Below, one piece after another: positions 7,296 through 17,400 of a stretch of DNA of 34,450 nt. A program made the translations under genes and the position numbers. The stretch is taken from NCBI GenBank assembly GCA_029262355.1, contig JAJCZO010000130.1:1-34450 (forward strand), read 5' to 3'. The stretch's first letter is position 1. The number at the start of each line of letters is the position of its first letter. Source of the DNA: Deltaproteobacteria bacterium. Its GTDB lineage: Bacteria; Desulfobacterota; Binatia; UBA12015. Under the pieces are notes generated by a model. That model ran no database searches. It worked only from the letters and a program-made list of their open reading frames with translations, and was not told the origin of the DNA.

Positions 7296-9296
7296 ATGAC
7301 GATGAGACGATGGATCGCGATTGGCATTCTCCTCGTCACCGCTGCCTGCGACTTCAGCCCGAGTGCCGACCCCTGGTCCCCGGCGCCAAGGGCGGCTCAA
7401 AAGCGGAGTCTGGCTCCGCGAGAAGCGTGCGCCGTCCGGGTTGCCGAACGCCAGCCTCTCTTTGGAGACCTCCACATCCACACGGCCGTATCGATGGATG
7501 CGTATTCGCTGGGCACCCGCGGCACCCCGGACGATGCGTATCGATTCGCGCGAGGCGAACCGATCGACGTGTATTCCGGCGCCCCGGCCGACCCCACCCG
7601 TCGCGCGCAGATCGACCGCCCGCTGGACTTCGCGGCGGTCACCGACCACGCGGAGTGGATGGCCGAGGTCTCCCTCTGCACGACCCCGGGCTCACCGACC
7701 TACGACGGCGACGGCTGCAAGATCTACCGAGGCGAGGAGAATTCGTGGCTCGCCACGCTGCTGGGCTTGGAGGGCTTTCGCGCCCGAATCGGCGGACTGC
7801 TCGACATCGGCGGGCGTCGCGCGGACGTATGCGGTGACGACGACGCCGTCTGCCGTGATGAGCTCGCGTCGGTATGGAAGGCGAACCAGGAGGCGACCGA
7901 GCGCTGGTACGATCGCACCGACGAATGTGCGTTCACCTCGTTCCACGCGTGGGAGTACAGTCACTCTCCGAAGTCGACCAAGGTGCATCGCAACGTGATC
8001 TTGCGAAACGAGATCGTGCCCGAGCTGCCGATCTCATCGCTCGAGACACCGGTGGAGATCGACATGCGCCATCAGCTGGTCGACCAGTGCAACGACACCG
8101 ACTCCGGCTGCGAAGCGATCGCCATCCCACACAACCCGAACCTCTCGAACGGGCAGATGTTCAAGATCGAGTACGCCCATCTCCCCCAGGACGAGCAACG
8201 CGAGGAGGCGGCTCTCCGCGCCCGGCTCGAGCCGATCGTCGAAATGATGCAAATCAAGGGCGAGAGCGAGTGTCGCAACGGCATGTACGGCGTGGTTGGC
8301 GGGCCAGATGAGCTCTGTGACTTCGAGAAGCAACGGGACATGGGTGGCATCGCGTTCGAGGATTGCGAAGAAGGAGCGGGCTGGGGGGCCCAAGCGGGCA
8401 AGGGCTGTACGTCGCGAACCGACTTCGTGCGATACGCTCTGCTCGAAGGGCTCCGAGAGGAAGACCGCATCGGAGTGAACCCGTATGCGTTTGGTTTCAT
8501 CGGAAGCACGGACAATCACATGGCCACGTCGGGCGCGGTCGTCGAATACGACGTTCCCTACAAGTTCGGCACGACTACCGAGGCCCTCCTCACGATCGGC
8601 GATCGCAAGCGGGGCCACGCGTTCTGGAACCCCGGCGGACTCGCCGGAGTCTGGGCGGAGGAGAACACACGCGACTCGATCTTCGACGCCCTAAAACGCC
8701 GCGAGACATTCTCGACCAGCGGCCCGCGGATCGTCCCGCGATTCTTCGGCGGCTGGGGCCTCGACCCAGATCTCTGCGACGAGCCGGACTTCGCAAAGGC
8801 TGCTTACGGCGGCGGAGTAGCGATGGGGTCTCGCCTAGCTCGTCCACCCACGAGCAATGAGGCACCGTCGTTCGCCGTATCGGCGCTGGCCGATCCGGGC
8901 ACGGCGTCGCACCCCGGCGGGCTTCTGCAACGCGTGCAAGTCGTGAAGGCCTGGGTTGCCGACGACGGGCTCTTCCATCAAGAAGTGCACGACGTCGCCG
9001 GCCGTGCGGACAACGGCGCGGGCGTTGACCTGTCGACGTGCGAGCCGACCGGACCAGGGGCGCGCTCGCTTTGCGGCGTCTGGACCGATCCGGGCTTCGA
9101 CAAGAACCTCGACGCCGTGTACTACGCGCGCGTCGTCGAGAACCCGAGCTGCCGCTGGTCGACGCACGTATGCCTGTCGCTCCCGGAGGACGAGCGCCCG
9201 GACGCCTGCACGTCGAACCGCCTTCCGAAGACGATTCAGGAACGCGCCTGGACGTCGCCCATCTGGTACGCCCCACCGAAGGCGGGCGCGACCTGA
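7296..9296 (+). CDS. DUF3604 family protein, exported, PHP-like metal-binding
   Basis: The protein has 666 residues from the ATG at 7296 (a second ATG two codons later is equally possible; GGGAG lies upstream). The N-terminus is a signal peptide ending in a possible, weak lipobox (VTAAC18). The DUF3604 core is clear: GDLHIHTAVSMDAY (H60, H62, D68), then TDHAEWM (D117, H118), FHAWEYSHSP, IPHNPNLSNG and FIGSTDNH, all histidine or aspartate clusters expected to bind metals in a PHP-amidohydrolase-like fold. The family is widespread in marine and soil bacteria, its reaction is not established, and its length is typical. It ends 16 bp from the convergent cytochrome gene. Secretion and anchoring are inferred from the N-terminus. 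Confidence 0.85.
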   Translation: MTMRRWIAIGILLVTAACDFSPSADPWSPAPRAAQKRSLAPREACAVRVAERQPLFGDLHIHTAVSMDAYSLGTRGTPDDAYRFARGEPIDVYSGAPADPTRRAQIDRPLDFAAVTDHAEWMAEVSLCTTPGSPTYDGDGCKIYRGEENSWLATLLGLEGFRARIGGLLDIGGRRADVCGDDDAVCRDELASVWKANQEATERWYDRTDECAFTSFHAWEYSHSPKSTKVHRNVILRNEIVPELPISSLETPVEIDMRHQLVDQCNDTDSGCEAIAIPHNPNLSNGQMFKIEYAHLPQDEQREEAALRARLEPIVEMMQIKGESECRNGMYGVVGGPDELCDFEKQRDMGGIAFEDCEEGAGWGAQAGKGCTSRTDFVRYALLEGLREEDRIGVNPYAFGFIGSTDNHMATSGAVVEYDVPYKFGTTTEALLTIGDRKRGHAFWNPGGLAGVWAEENTRDSIFDALKRRETFSTSGPRIVPRFFGGWGLDPDLCDEPDFAKAAYGGGVAMGSRLARPPTSNEAPSFAVSALADPGTASHPGGLLQRVQVVKAWVADDGLFHQEVHDVAGRADNGAGVDLSTCEPTGPGARSLCGVWTDPGFDKNLDAVYYARVVENPSCRWSTHVCLSLPEDERPDACTSNRLPKTIQERAWTSPIWYAPPKAGAT

Positions 9297-9312
9297 GAGC
9301 CCAAGCTCGCGC

Positions 9313-9981
9313 TCAGGGCTGCGCGCCGCTTGCGATCCACGCCTCGACGAGGTCGATGTCTGCGGGCGGAAGCATACCGCCGAACGGCATCTGCGAACCG
9401 CTACCACCGGCGCTCAAGTGTGTACCGCGCAGCTTGTGCAGGAGATAGCTCGCGTCCGGATCACCTGCCTTCACATAGGCGAGCGCGCTCTGCCCAGACG
9501 CAACGTCGACCAGCGCGCTGTGCCCACTCGCGAAGTTGAAGTTGCCCGAGCTACCCATGACGTGACAGCTGCCGCACGCCGCGTCGAGGACCGGCCGGAC
9601 GTCATCGTCGAAGCGAGGCGTGCAGATGTCGGAGGCGGCCTGGAACGCCACTCCCGAGAGCGCACGACCGCCGGATGCCGAACCGCCGCAAGCAGAGATG
9701 ATCTCCTCGACCTTCGTTGCCCACTGGTCGAAACGGACGCCGTCCACGTCGGCCGTGATCTGCTGAAAGCACGAGCACTTCGCGTCGCCAACGAAGCATA
9801 GAAGATCGCCGATGCCGTCGACCGTACCGATCATCTGCCCCATGAGAGAGTCCGCAGCATCACACGAGCTCCCAGAAAAACACGAGTCGAAATCGTCACA
9901 CGTCGATGCGCCTGCCCCTGCAAGAGTCGGCGTGGAGAGGATGAGAGCCAGAGCGATGGCTGCGAACCGAGAGGATGACAT
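9313..9981 (-). CDS. Exported mono-haem c-type cytochrome
   Basis: The start at 9981 is fixed by an excellent AAGGAG five bases upstream and by the signal peptide that follows (MSSSRFAAIALALILS, cleaved near AGAGA). The protein is 222 residues. The mature N-terminal half is unusually rich in cysteine (C28, C34, C40, C62, C69, C71, C98 and C120). The C-terminal half is a small cytochrome domain with haem motif CGSCH at 136-140 and a likely distal methionine in SQMPFGG (M198). It ends VEAWIASGA, the usual last helix of cytochromes found with planctomycete-type and quinoprotein modules. Role: periplasmic electron transfer, partner unknown. The upstream leader is long and structured. Confidence 0.83.
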   Translation of the reverse strand: MSSSRFAAIALALILSTPTLAGAGASTCDDFDSCFSGSSCDAADSLMGQMIGTVDGIGDLLCFVGDAKCSCFQQITADVDGVRFDQWATKVEEIISACGGSASGGRALSGVAFQAASDICTPRFDDDVRPVLDAACGSCHVMGSSGNFNFASGHSALVDVASGQSALAYVKAGDPDASYLLHKLRGTHLSAGGSGSQMPFGGMLPPADIDLVEAWIASGAQP

Positions 9982-10294
9982 GGTACTCCTTCTGATCTGT
10001 GCGTCGCCGTCGAGCCGGCGCCGGGATCCGTACGGTTCTGTTCCCGTACTCTGCGCCGATTGACCAGGCAACCGCTTAGCCGCCAACCGGCTGAATTCGC
10101 CCGGCCAACTGCTCGCGTGAGCACATCCAGCCCGATCAGGGTGCGCCAAGTCTCTTAGGCGCGCGGCGCGATCCCAGCGTCGGTCGCCCGACCGCCCCCC
10201 GATTCGAGTGTGCCACAGCACCCGCGCCGTCTCGTGGTCCCATCGGCGATTGCCGCGGCTAGGCAGAACTGAGAATCGTGATAGTCCCAAGCCC
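9982..10294. other. Divergent intergenic region with structured leader
   Basis: These 313 bp separate the divergent cytochrome and DUF6351 genes and hold no credible ORF. On the minus strand the cytochrome leader contains a perfect 6-bp hairpin (GTACGG / CCGTAC, 10030-10035 with 10044-10049, 8-nt loop) and several GC-rich palindromic stretches before the ribosome site. I could not match it to a known riboswitch core. Promoters for both genes must lie here, but no convincing -35/-10 pair stands out. Confidence 0.4.
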
Positions 10295-12496
10295 ATGAGA
10301 TTCCACTCCGCGCGTCGTCGCCCACCGGTCCTCCGCCCCCTACTCGCATTCTCCCTCACCGGGCTCATCGCCGCTGGCTGCGGAGACGGCTCGACATCCG
10401 ATTCGTCCGCGCCTCCACCCGAGGTGCAGCCGACTGCTCCGCAGAGCCTCGATGTCGCAATCGGCTCGCAACGAGCCGACATGGTGAGCGGCGGCGATGT
10501 ACTACTCACCTTCGCCGCGCTCGACGGGCTCGACGCGGCCGACGTTGTCGTCACGAGTAATGGGAGCGAAGTCCCGGTCACGTACCGAGCGCTGCGCGAC
10601 GGGCGCATGGGCGCGCTGGTCGAAGGCTTGACCGAGGGCGAGAACCGAATCGAACTGACGGCCGGCGCCTCGCGTGAGACACTCGTGGTCGAGAATTACC
10701 CGATCACCGGTCCCATCTTCTCGGGGCCGCACCTTCCGTTGCCCGTCTGCTCGACCGAAGCCCACGGCCTCGGCCCCGCGCTCGACGCCGACTGTTCGGC
10801 CAAGACGCAGATCCGCTACGGCTACTTCGACGTCGACGGCGACTTCCACGCCCTCGACGATCCGACCGCCATCCCCAACGACGCAGCCCTCATCGACGGT
10901 ACCGACCTCCCCTTCGTCGTCCGCGAAGAAGTCGGCACGATCAATCGGGCGATCTACTGGATCACGGTCCTCGACCCGGCGCCCGGCGAGTCGCAATGGG
11001 ACCCGGCACAGTGGAACGGCCGGCTCGTGTACCAGTTTGGCGGCGGCTGCGGCACGACGTACTCGCAGGGCTTCCGACTGCAGGGCGCCCCGAGTGCTCC
11101 AGCCCTCTTGGCCGGGTACGCGTTCGCCACCGCGACGTTCAACACGCTGCAAGTGATGTGCAACGACGTCTTGTCCGCAGAGACCGTCCTCATGGTGAAG
11201 GAGCGCTTCGCGGAGCGCTACGGAGTCCCCGAGCTCACGATCGGCCAGGGCGGCTCGGGCGGCGCGATCCAGCAGTACCTCATCGGCCAGAACTATCCCG
11301 GCCTGCTCGACGCGCTCTCGCCGACCGTTCCGTTCCCGGACGTGACGACGACATCCGCCGGCGTGCTCGACTGCAGCTTGCTACTCGACTTCTACGCGAA
11401 CGAGGGCGCGGACTGGACCGACGCGCAGCAAACCGCCGTAAACGGCCACCTGACCAGCGGCACCTGCGGGTTCTGGGATCTGAGCTTCGCACCGGGTGTC
11501 CGCGCGACCGAGGGGTGCGCGATCGGCGTCGCGGGAGCCCTCCCCGGAGTTCCGTCGCTCAAACCGATCGACCCCGCCCTGGTGTACGACCCCGTTCGCA
11601 ACCCAGGCGGTCTGCGATGCACCGTGCAGGACACGAACGTGAACCATCTCGGCATCGACCCCGAAACCGGGTTCGCGCGCCGCGCGTGGGACAACATCGG
11701 CGTGCAGTACGGCCTCGCAGCGCTGAACGACGGCGTGATCTCGGTCGAGCAGTTCCTCGACCTCAACGAGGCCGTGGGCGGCTATGACGTCGACGGAGTC
11801 ATCCGGACCGAGCGCAGCGCGGCGAGCGAAGAAACGGTTCGGATCGTCTATGAGACCGGCCGCGTCGTGACGGGCGACAGCAATCTGCGCGAGATACCGA
11901 TCATCACCACCGACATCTGGACCGACGACCAGGCCGACATCCACGACCGTGTTCGTGCGTTTGCCATCCGGGAGCGGCTACGGCTCGACGACGGCAGCCA
12001 AGCTCCCGGATACATGATTTGGACCCGCGACCCCGAAGGCGCGTCCTTGCTGGACAGCTTCGCAGGTGGCAGCGGTCCGAGCCTCGGCCCCGTCTCCATC
12101 CTCGACGACTGGCTGACGACGCTCGTCGACGCGCCGGGCCAGGACCCGCTCGTGCGCCTCGAGGCGTCGCGTCCAGAGGCCGCCATCGACAACTGCGTCA
12201 CGCCCGCCGGCGACCAGTTCTCGAGTCTCACCCTGTACGACGAGCCCGGCCCTTGCTCGGACCCGTATCCGATCAGCGGCGGCCCGCGGATCGTAGCCGG
12301 CGCACCCATCACCGAAGAAATCGTGAAGTGCAGCACACGATCCGTCGCCGAGGCGAGTGGCGCCGGAGCCTACGCGGTCGAACTGAGCGACGCGCAGCGC
12401 ACCCGCCTCGAGGCCATCTTCCCCGACGGCGTGTGCGACTACGGCGTGCCGGGAATCGGGCAGGTTCCGCTCAAAGGCACCTGGCTGCGCTTCTGA
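10295..12496 (+). CDS. DUF6351 family protein, secreted alpha/beta-hydrolase-like
   Basis: From the ATG at 10295 the protein has 733 residues and a signal peptide with a possible lipoprotein cysteine (LIAAGC). Family features are the IGSQRADMVSGGDVLLTF start of an Ig-like N-terminal domain, NYPITGPIFSGPHLPLPVC, then TINRAIYWITVLD and NGRLVYQFGGGCGTTYSQG. A nucleophile elbow GQGGSGGAIQ places the likely catalytic serine at S321. A long catalytic region rich in GTCGFWD-type conserved cysteines follows. DUF6351 members are actinobacterial and proteobacterial exported proteins related in fold to tannase/feruloyl-esterase-like hydrolases; the substrate is unknown. No clear ribosome site precedes this ATG, but the hydrophobic leader begins 14 residues later, as expected. 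It lies upstream of a membrane glycosyltransferase-like gene with a 123-bp gap. Confidence 0.8.
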   Translation: MRFHSARRRPPVLRPLLAFSLTGLIAAGCGDGSTSDSSAPPPEVQPTAPQSLDVAIGSQRADMVSGGDVLLTFAALDGLDAADVVVTSNGSEVPVTYRALRDGRMGALVEGLTEGENRIELTAGASRETLVVENYPITGPIFSGPHLPLPVCSTEAHGLGPALDADCSAKTQIRYGYFDVDGDFHALDDPTAIPNDAALIDGTDLPFVVREEVGTINRAIYWITVLDPAPGESQWDPAQWNGRLVYQFGGGCGTTYSQGFRLQGAPSAPALLAGYAFATATFNTLQVMCNDVLSAETVLMVKERFAERYGVPELTIGQGGSGGAIQQYLIGQNYPGLLDALSPTVPFPDVTTTSAGVLDCSLLLDFYANEGADWTDAQQTAVNGHLTSGTCGFWDLSFAPGVRATEGCAIGVAGALPGVPSLKPIDPALVYDPVRNPGGLRCTVQDTNVNHLGIDPETGFARRAWDNIGVQYGLAALNDGVISVEQFLDLNEAVGGYDVDGVIRTERSAASEETVRIVYETGRVVTGDSNLREIPIITTDIWTDDQADIHDRVRAFAIRERLRLDDGSQAPGYMIWTRDPEGASLLDSFAGGSGPSLGPVSILDDWLTTLVDAPGQDPLVRLEASRPEAAIDNCVTPAGDQFSSLTLYDEPGPCSDPYPISGGPRIVAGAPITEEIVKCSTRSVAEASGAGAYAVELSDAQRTRLEAIFPDGVCDYGVPGIGQVPLKGTWLRF

Positions 12497-12619
12497 GAGC
12501 GAACGAGCTTCGCGGGCGCCCGCAGCCAGCCGAGAAGGCCACCACGACCGAGAAGCGTCATGCCCACCCTTCGCCGACTTGAATCCGGGCGAATGCTCTG
12601 AGAACAACTGCGCAACGCG

Positions 12620-13630
12620 ATGTTCTCCCTCACGCGCGACGAACTCGGTCAAACCGCCGCCTACGCGGTGCTCCTGCTGATCCTCGCAGCTGTCGCGGTG
12701 GCCAACGTTCGACACTTCGGCGTCGGCGATACCGATCAGGACATCTACTTCAGCTTCGTCGAGGGACAGCGGATCCTCGCTGGAGAAAACCCCTACGCGC
12801 GCGTGCTCCAAGGAGATTTCCGCACCAACGACAAGTACGCGACGTACTTTCCTCTGTTCTACGAACTCTCGGCTCTCAGCCAAGGGATGGGCCTCACCGA
12901 CTACGCGGACTGGCTCGCCTTCTGGCGCATCGTGTTCGCCGGGTTCGACGTCGCGATCGCCGCACTCCTCTTCGAAACGTGTCGGCGGCGCGGCGCGTGG
13001 TTACTCGGCCTGTTCGCGGCAGGGCTCTGGGGCCTCGGCCGCTGGAGCCTCTTCATCGTACTCATCGGGCACGTCGACTTTCTCCCGATCTTCTTCCTTC
13101 TCCTCTCGCTTCTCTGGCTTCGCGATCGTCCTACCGCCGCCTTCCTGCTCTACGGGCTGTCGCTTTCGCTCAAGCAGATCGGAATCTTCCTTGCGCCGCT
13201 CTACCTCATCTGGGCGTGGCAGCTCGCCCCGGCACGCGACCTACGCGCCGTCGTTCGAGCCGGGGTACTGATCTCCGCCGTGCCGCTTCTCTGCTCCCTC
13301 CCCTTCCTGGTGTGGAATGCGACGGGCTTCGTCTCGAGCGTCCTGTTCTCTGCCACCCGTGGCGCCCGCAGTCACTTCGGAGCCTTCTCGTTCGATACGG
13401 TGCTCGGACTCACCGGACCGGCGGCGCGCATACCAATGCTGGGCCTGCTCGCCGCCGTATATGCGCTCGCCGCCGCCCGTTCGATCGGCATCTATACGGG
13501 CTGCCTTCTCACGTTCGTCGTGTTCGTCGACTTCAACGTCGTGCTCTACACGCATTACCCAGCATGGGTCGTTCCGTTCGTCCCGATGGCAGCACTCGAC
13601 GCATACCGCGCACAAGACGATCCCCCGTGA
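12620..13630 (+). CDS. Polytopic membrane protein, GT-C/GT87-like (DUF2029)
   Basis: The protein has 336 residues with about eight to nine hydrophobic helices, the first at 12-30. After helix 1 comes an extracytoplasmic loop with DTDQDIYFSFVEGQRI and LAGENPYARV. This acidic D-x-D plus Y-x-NPY arrangement is typical of GT87 polyprenol-phosphate-mannose-dependent mannosyltransferases and related DUF2029 proteins. It is shorter than typical members (about 400), and acceptor and donor cannot be inferred. It would act in the cytoplasmic membrane with its active site facing outward. The start at 12620 is immediately before the first helix; no strong ribosome site is visible. Confidence 0.68.
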   Translation: MFSLTRDELGQTAAYAVLLLILAAVAVANVRHFGVGDTDQDIYFSFVEGQRILAGENPYARVLQGDFRTNDKYATYFPLFYELSALSQGMGLTDYADWLAFWRIVFAGFDVAIAALLFETCRRRGAWLLGLFAAGLWGLGRWSLFIVLIGHVDFLPIFFLLLSLLWLRDRPTAAFLLYGLSLSLKQIGIFLAPLYLIWAWQLAPARDLRAVVRAGVLISAVPLLCSLPFLVWNATGFVSSVLFSATRGARSHFGAFSFDTVLGLTGPAARIPMLGLLAAVYALAAARSIGIYTGCLLTFVVFVDFNVVLYTHYPAWVVPFVPMAALDAYRAQDDPP

Positions 13631-13724
13631 TGGACGGTGGCGACGCGAGCGCCCGAGAGCCGAGAGCACGGTGGAGTTCTCCGCACTGCTACAGCCGCCG
13701 TTCGGTCTCCGCCCCGCGGTCCCG

Positions 13725-14336
13725 TCAGCCGAGCATCTCGTTGGCGAGCGCCGAGAAGGCGAGCGCCGGAAGGATCATCGCGACGGCAGACGACCACATC
13801 AGGGTGCGAAGGCGGACGCCCGCCGCGCCTGCCGTGTAGTCGACCAGGTGCGGGCCGTAGGGAAGCCATCGGCCAAACACGAGATAGGCCGGGTGGTCGA
13901 CCGGAAACCGCTTCATCCAATTCGGGAGCCGCTCGCGTCCACCTTCGAGATCGAAATCGTCCTTCATGTGAAAGACGATCAGGTACCGAATCGGCGTGGC
14001 CGCGACCCAACCGAACCAGATCACCAACGCGCCGAGCCAGAATTCGTAGATCGCAGCCATCGGGAGCGCGATGAGCTCGCTCGGCACCGGGGTGATCGCC
14101 GCCGCGATCTGCGCCGGCAGCAGGAACGCGACCGCCATCAGACCGTGTCGTTCGCGGATGGCCTCGGGTCCGCCCGCGGCATCGAGCCCGGCCAGGATCA
14201 GATATCCGCCCCCGATGACGACGGCCAACATCTGCAGTGCGCGCGAGCCCAACACTCTCTTCCAGAGCGGGGGAGGCTGCGAATCCGTCTCCCGACGGGT
14301 GGGCGGGACCTCGGGAAGATCGGGCATCGGGCCCAC
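13725..14336 (-). CDS. VTT/DedA-like small membrane protein
   Basis: The protein has 203 residues from a GTG at 14336, or 200 from the ATG at 14327. A proline-rich cytoplasmic N-terminus leads to a helix at about 32-50. The core has the re-entrant motif AQIAAAITPVPSELIALPMAA, with G and P patterns as in VTT (SNARE-associated/DedA/TVP38) proteins, and then a loop GRWLPYGPHLVDYTAGAAGV with the conserved basic residue of the second re-entrant helix. DedA-type proteins move lipids such as undecaprenyl phosphate or phosphatidylethanolamine across the membrane. That function for this member is inference. It is convergent with the GT87-like gene and divergent from the cyclase gene. Confidence 0.72.
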   Translation of the reverse strand: MGPMPDLPEVPPTRRETDSQPPPLWKRVLGSRALQMLAVVIGGGYLILAGLDAAGGPEAIRERHGLMAVAFLLPAQIAAAITPVPSELIALPMAAIYEFWLGALVIWFGWVAATPIRYLIVFHMKDDFDLEGGRERLPNWMKRFPVDHPAYLVFGRWLPYGPHLVDYTAGAAGVRLRTLMWSSAVAMILPALAFSALANEMLG

Positions 14337-14453
14337 CCTATCCCGAATCGCCGGACCTTGTCTCTAGCGTCGCTCAGAGGCCCCCGAAGTGACCTCTCGG
14401 TCGGCCCGACCTTTGAAATCTGTGCCCGATCCCACTAGCTGGCTGTTCGCACC

Positions 14454-17400
14454 ATGAACGAATCCACTTCCGAGCCCAAGGCGAACGCCAGACGCGCGAC
14501 CGTGATGTTCGCCGACATCTCGGGCTTTACCGCTCTTGGAGAGCGCCTCGACCCCGAGGAGGTCATCGGGATCATCAACGGCGCCTTCCACCGACTCGAG
14601 GAGATCGTCTACGGCCGGGGCGGAGCGATCGACGAATACCTGGGCGACTGCATCAAGGCCGCCTTCGGGCTCACCCTGACTGCCGGCAACGGCGCGAGCC
14701 ACGCGATCCACGCGGCCATGGGCATGCGGGACGCCGTCGCTCAGTACAACGTCGATCTCGGGATCGACCCCCCGCTCGACATTCACATCGGGCTGGACAC
14801 CGGGGCGGTTGCAATCGTGCCCACCGGCTCGGCCGGCGACAACAAGACGTGCGTGATGGGTGAGGCCGCCCGACTGGCGAGTCGACTCGAGGATGCGTCC
14901 GGCCGGGGGCAGATCTTCGTCGGCCCCAGAACGCGCGCCGCAACCGCAGACGAGTTCGAGTACCGGTTGGTCGAGAGCGAAGACGCCCCCGAGGACATCG
15001 CCGTGTACGAGTTGATGGGGACGATCCCCCTCTCCGAGCGGAAACGCGCCAGCGAGCGCCGACGCGCGACGATCCTATTCGCCGACCTGATCGGCACCGA
15101 CGACGTCGCACCCGATGCCCGCGGCCTGGAACTCGCGATGGGCGACCTCCTCGACGGTCTCACCGAGGCCGTCGTGGAGTACGAGGGCATCGTCAATCAG
15201 TACACCGGCGACGGCGTCATGGCGCTGTTCGGCATTCCGAACGCCATCGAAGATGCGCCCAGGCAGGCGCTCAACGCCGCACTGCGCATCCGCGAGCGGA
15301 TCGAGGCCTACGCCGCCGACCATCGGCTCGACCTGTCTGTCCACATCGGCGTCAACACGGGATTCGTCATCGCCGGCCGGATCGGGGGAAGCGTCCGCAA
15401 GAGCTTCACGGGCGTGGGAGACGCCGTAAACCTGTCGGCGCGGATCAAGGAGGCCTCGCCACGCGGCGCGATCTACGTCGGGCCCGAGACCCACCGACTT
15501 ACCGAAGAGCACTTCGAATTCGAGACGCTCGAGCCGATGAAGTTCAAGGGAAAATCGGAGCCCGTACCGGTCTACCGTCTGGCTTCAGAGACGCGGCAGG
15601 TCCATCGCCGCAGCGCGGAGCGCGGAGGTCGCATTTTCTCCACCATCGTAGGCCGCGACGCGGAACTGGAGACCATCGCGACGACGATCGGGGACCTGGA
15701 AGACGGGCAGGGCGGCGCCATCAGTCTTGTCGGCGAAGCGGGCCTCGGGAAGACGCGACTCCTGGCCGAGGCACTCGGCCGCATCGACCGCGATCGCGTC
15801 AGGATCGTCCACGGTCGGTCTCTTTCCATCGGTGCGAATCTCTCCTTCCACCCGTTCGTGGATCTCCTGCGGCGCTGGGCGTCGATAGACGAGCCCGACA
15901 ACGAGTCCGTCGCCCTTCCAAAGCTCGAAACGGCCATGCAGGTCATGGGGCGAGGAGCCACCGACGCGCTCCCCTTCGTCGCCACCCTCCTCGGCCTCCG
16001 GCCCCCGGGCGCGGACGCGGATCGCATCGCCACCATGGACGGCGACGCGATCGAGAAGCTGGTCACCAAGAGTCTCCGCGACCTCCTCACGTCGATGGCG
16101 GAGTCCCAGCCCACCGTCCTCGTCCTGGAAGACGTGCACTGGGCCGACCAATCTTCGGTGAGCTTGATCGAGTCCCTCCTCGCCCTCGCCCTCGCCCTCC
16201 GGGCGCCGCTCTTGTTCTGCTTCGTCACCCGTCCGGATCACGCCGAATCCGGCGACTACGTCCTCGATACGGCCCGCCGCAACCTCGGCGCGAGGCATAC
16301 CGAGATCGCGCTCCAGCCGCTGCGGCCCGAGGACATCGAGAAGCTGGTTCAGAACTTGCTCGACATCGAGGATCTCCCCGAGTCCGTGCGCACCATGATC
16401 ACCGAGAAGGCCGGCGGCAATCCGTTCTTCATTGAAGAGGTCGTTCGCGAACTCGTCGACGGCGGTGCGGTGGTTCTGCACGAGGGGCGCTTTCGGGTCA
16501 CGAACAAGATCCAAGACGTCGTGATCCCGGGCACCGTGCAAGAAGTCATCATGGTGCGCATCGACCGCCTCACCGAGTCGAAGCGACACATCCTTCAGCT
16601 CGCGTCCGTCATCGGGCGAAGCTTCTCGTTCAGCATCATCGCCGAGACGATCGAACAGGTGCTGACTCTCGCCGAAGATCTCGATGAGCTGAAGAACAAG
16701 CAGATTCTCGTCGAGAAGGATGCCCGATGGGAGATCCCGGTCGGCGACCGGAGCGTCATCGAGGAGCTCGAGTACGTCTTCAAGCACGCGCTGGCGCAGG
16801 AGACGATCTACTCGTCGATCCTTCAGCAGACTCGCAAGGAGCTCCACGGACGCGTTGCTGTCGCCATCGAGGACCGTTTCGCCGAGCGACTGAAGGAGTT
16901 CTTCGACACGCTGTCCTATCACTATCTTCGCGCGGAGAACCTGCCCAAGGCGGAAGACTACTCGTTCCGTGCAGGAGAGGAGGCCGCACGGGCGGGTGCG
17001 TCGCGCGAGGCGCTGGAACACTTCCGGCAGGCGGCGCGTCTGGATCGAGAACTTCGCGGCGACCACGGCGACCGCGAGCACCGTCAGCGGCTCGAGAAGA
17101 ACCTCGGTCTCGCGCTGATGAACGTCGGCCAGCTTCCAGAATCGCTGCCCCACTTCGACCAGGCCCTCGTGCTGCTCGGAGAGCGCGCGCCCGTGAGCTT
17201 TCTAGCCGTACAGGCCAAGTTCGCGAGGGATCTCATTTCGGTCGTGACCGACGCGCTCGGCATGCGCCGGCTCCGCCGCCGCCCCGGCTCAGCCCGCGAT
17301 CGCGAGTTCTTCGAGATTCTCAACGCACGGGCCCGCGCCTCGGTCACGAGCGACCCCAGGCGAATCTTCTACGACAACATCGGTGGCGTGCGCCGCATGA

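Noticed and set aside
9982..10150. Possible GEMM (c-di-GMP) riboswitch before the cytochrome gene
   Set aside because: A GGTTGCC stretch and GACGCACAG recall the motif, but the core GGGACGCAAAGCC-type sequence and the tetraloop receptor pair are missing.
15585..17153. Long open frame on the minus strand inside the cyclase gene
   Set aside because: It is antisense to a clearly conserved ATPase/TPR region; the sequence is acidic and repetitive in a shadow-like way, with no ribosome site.
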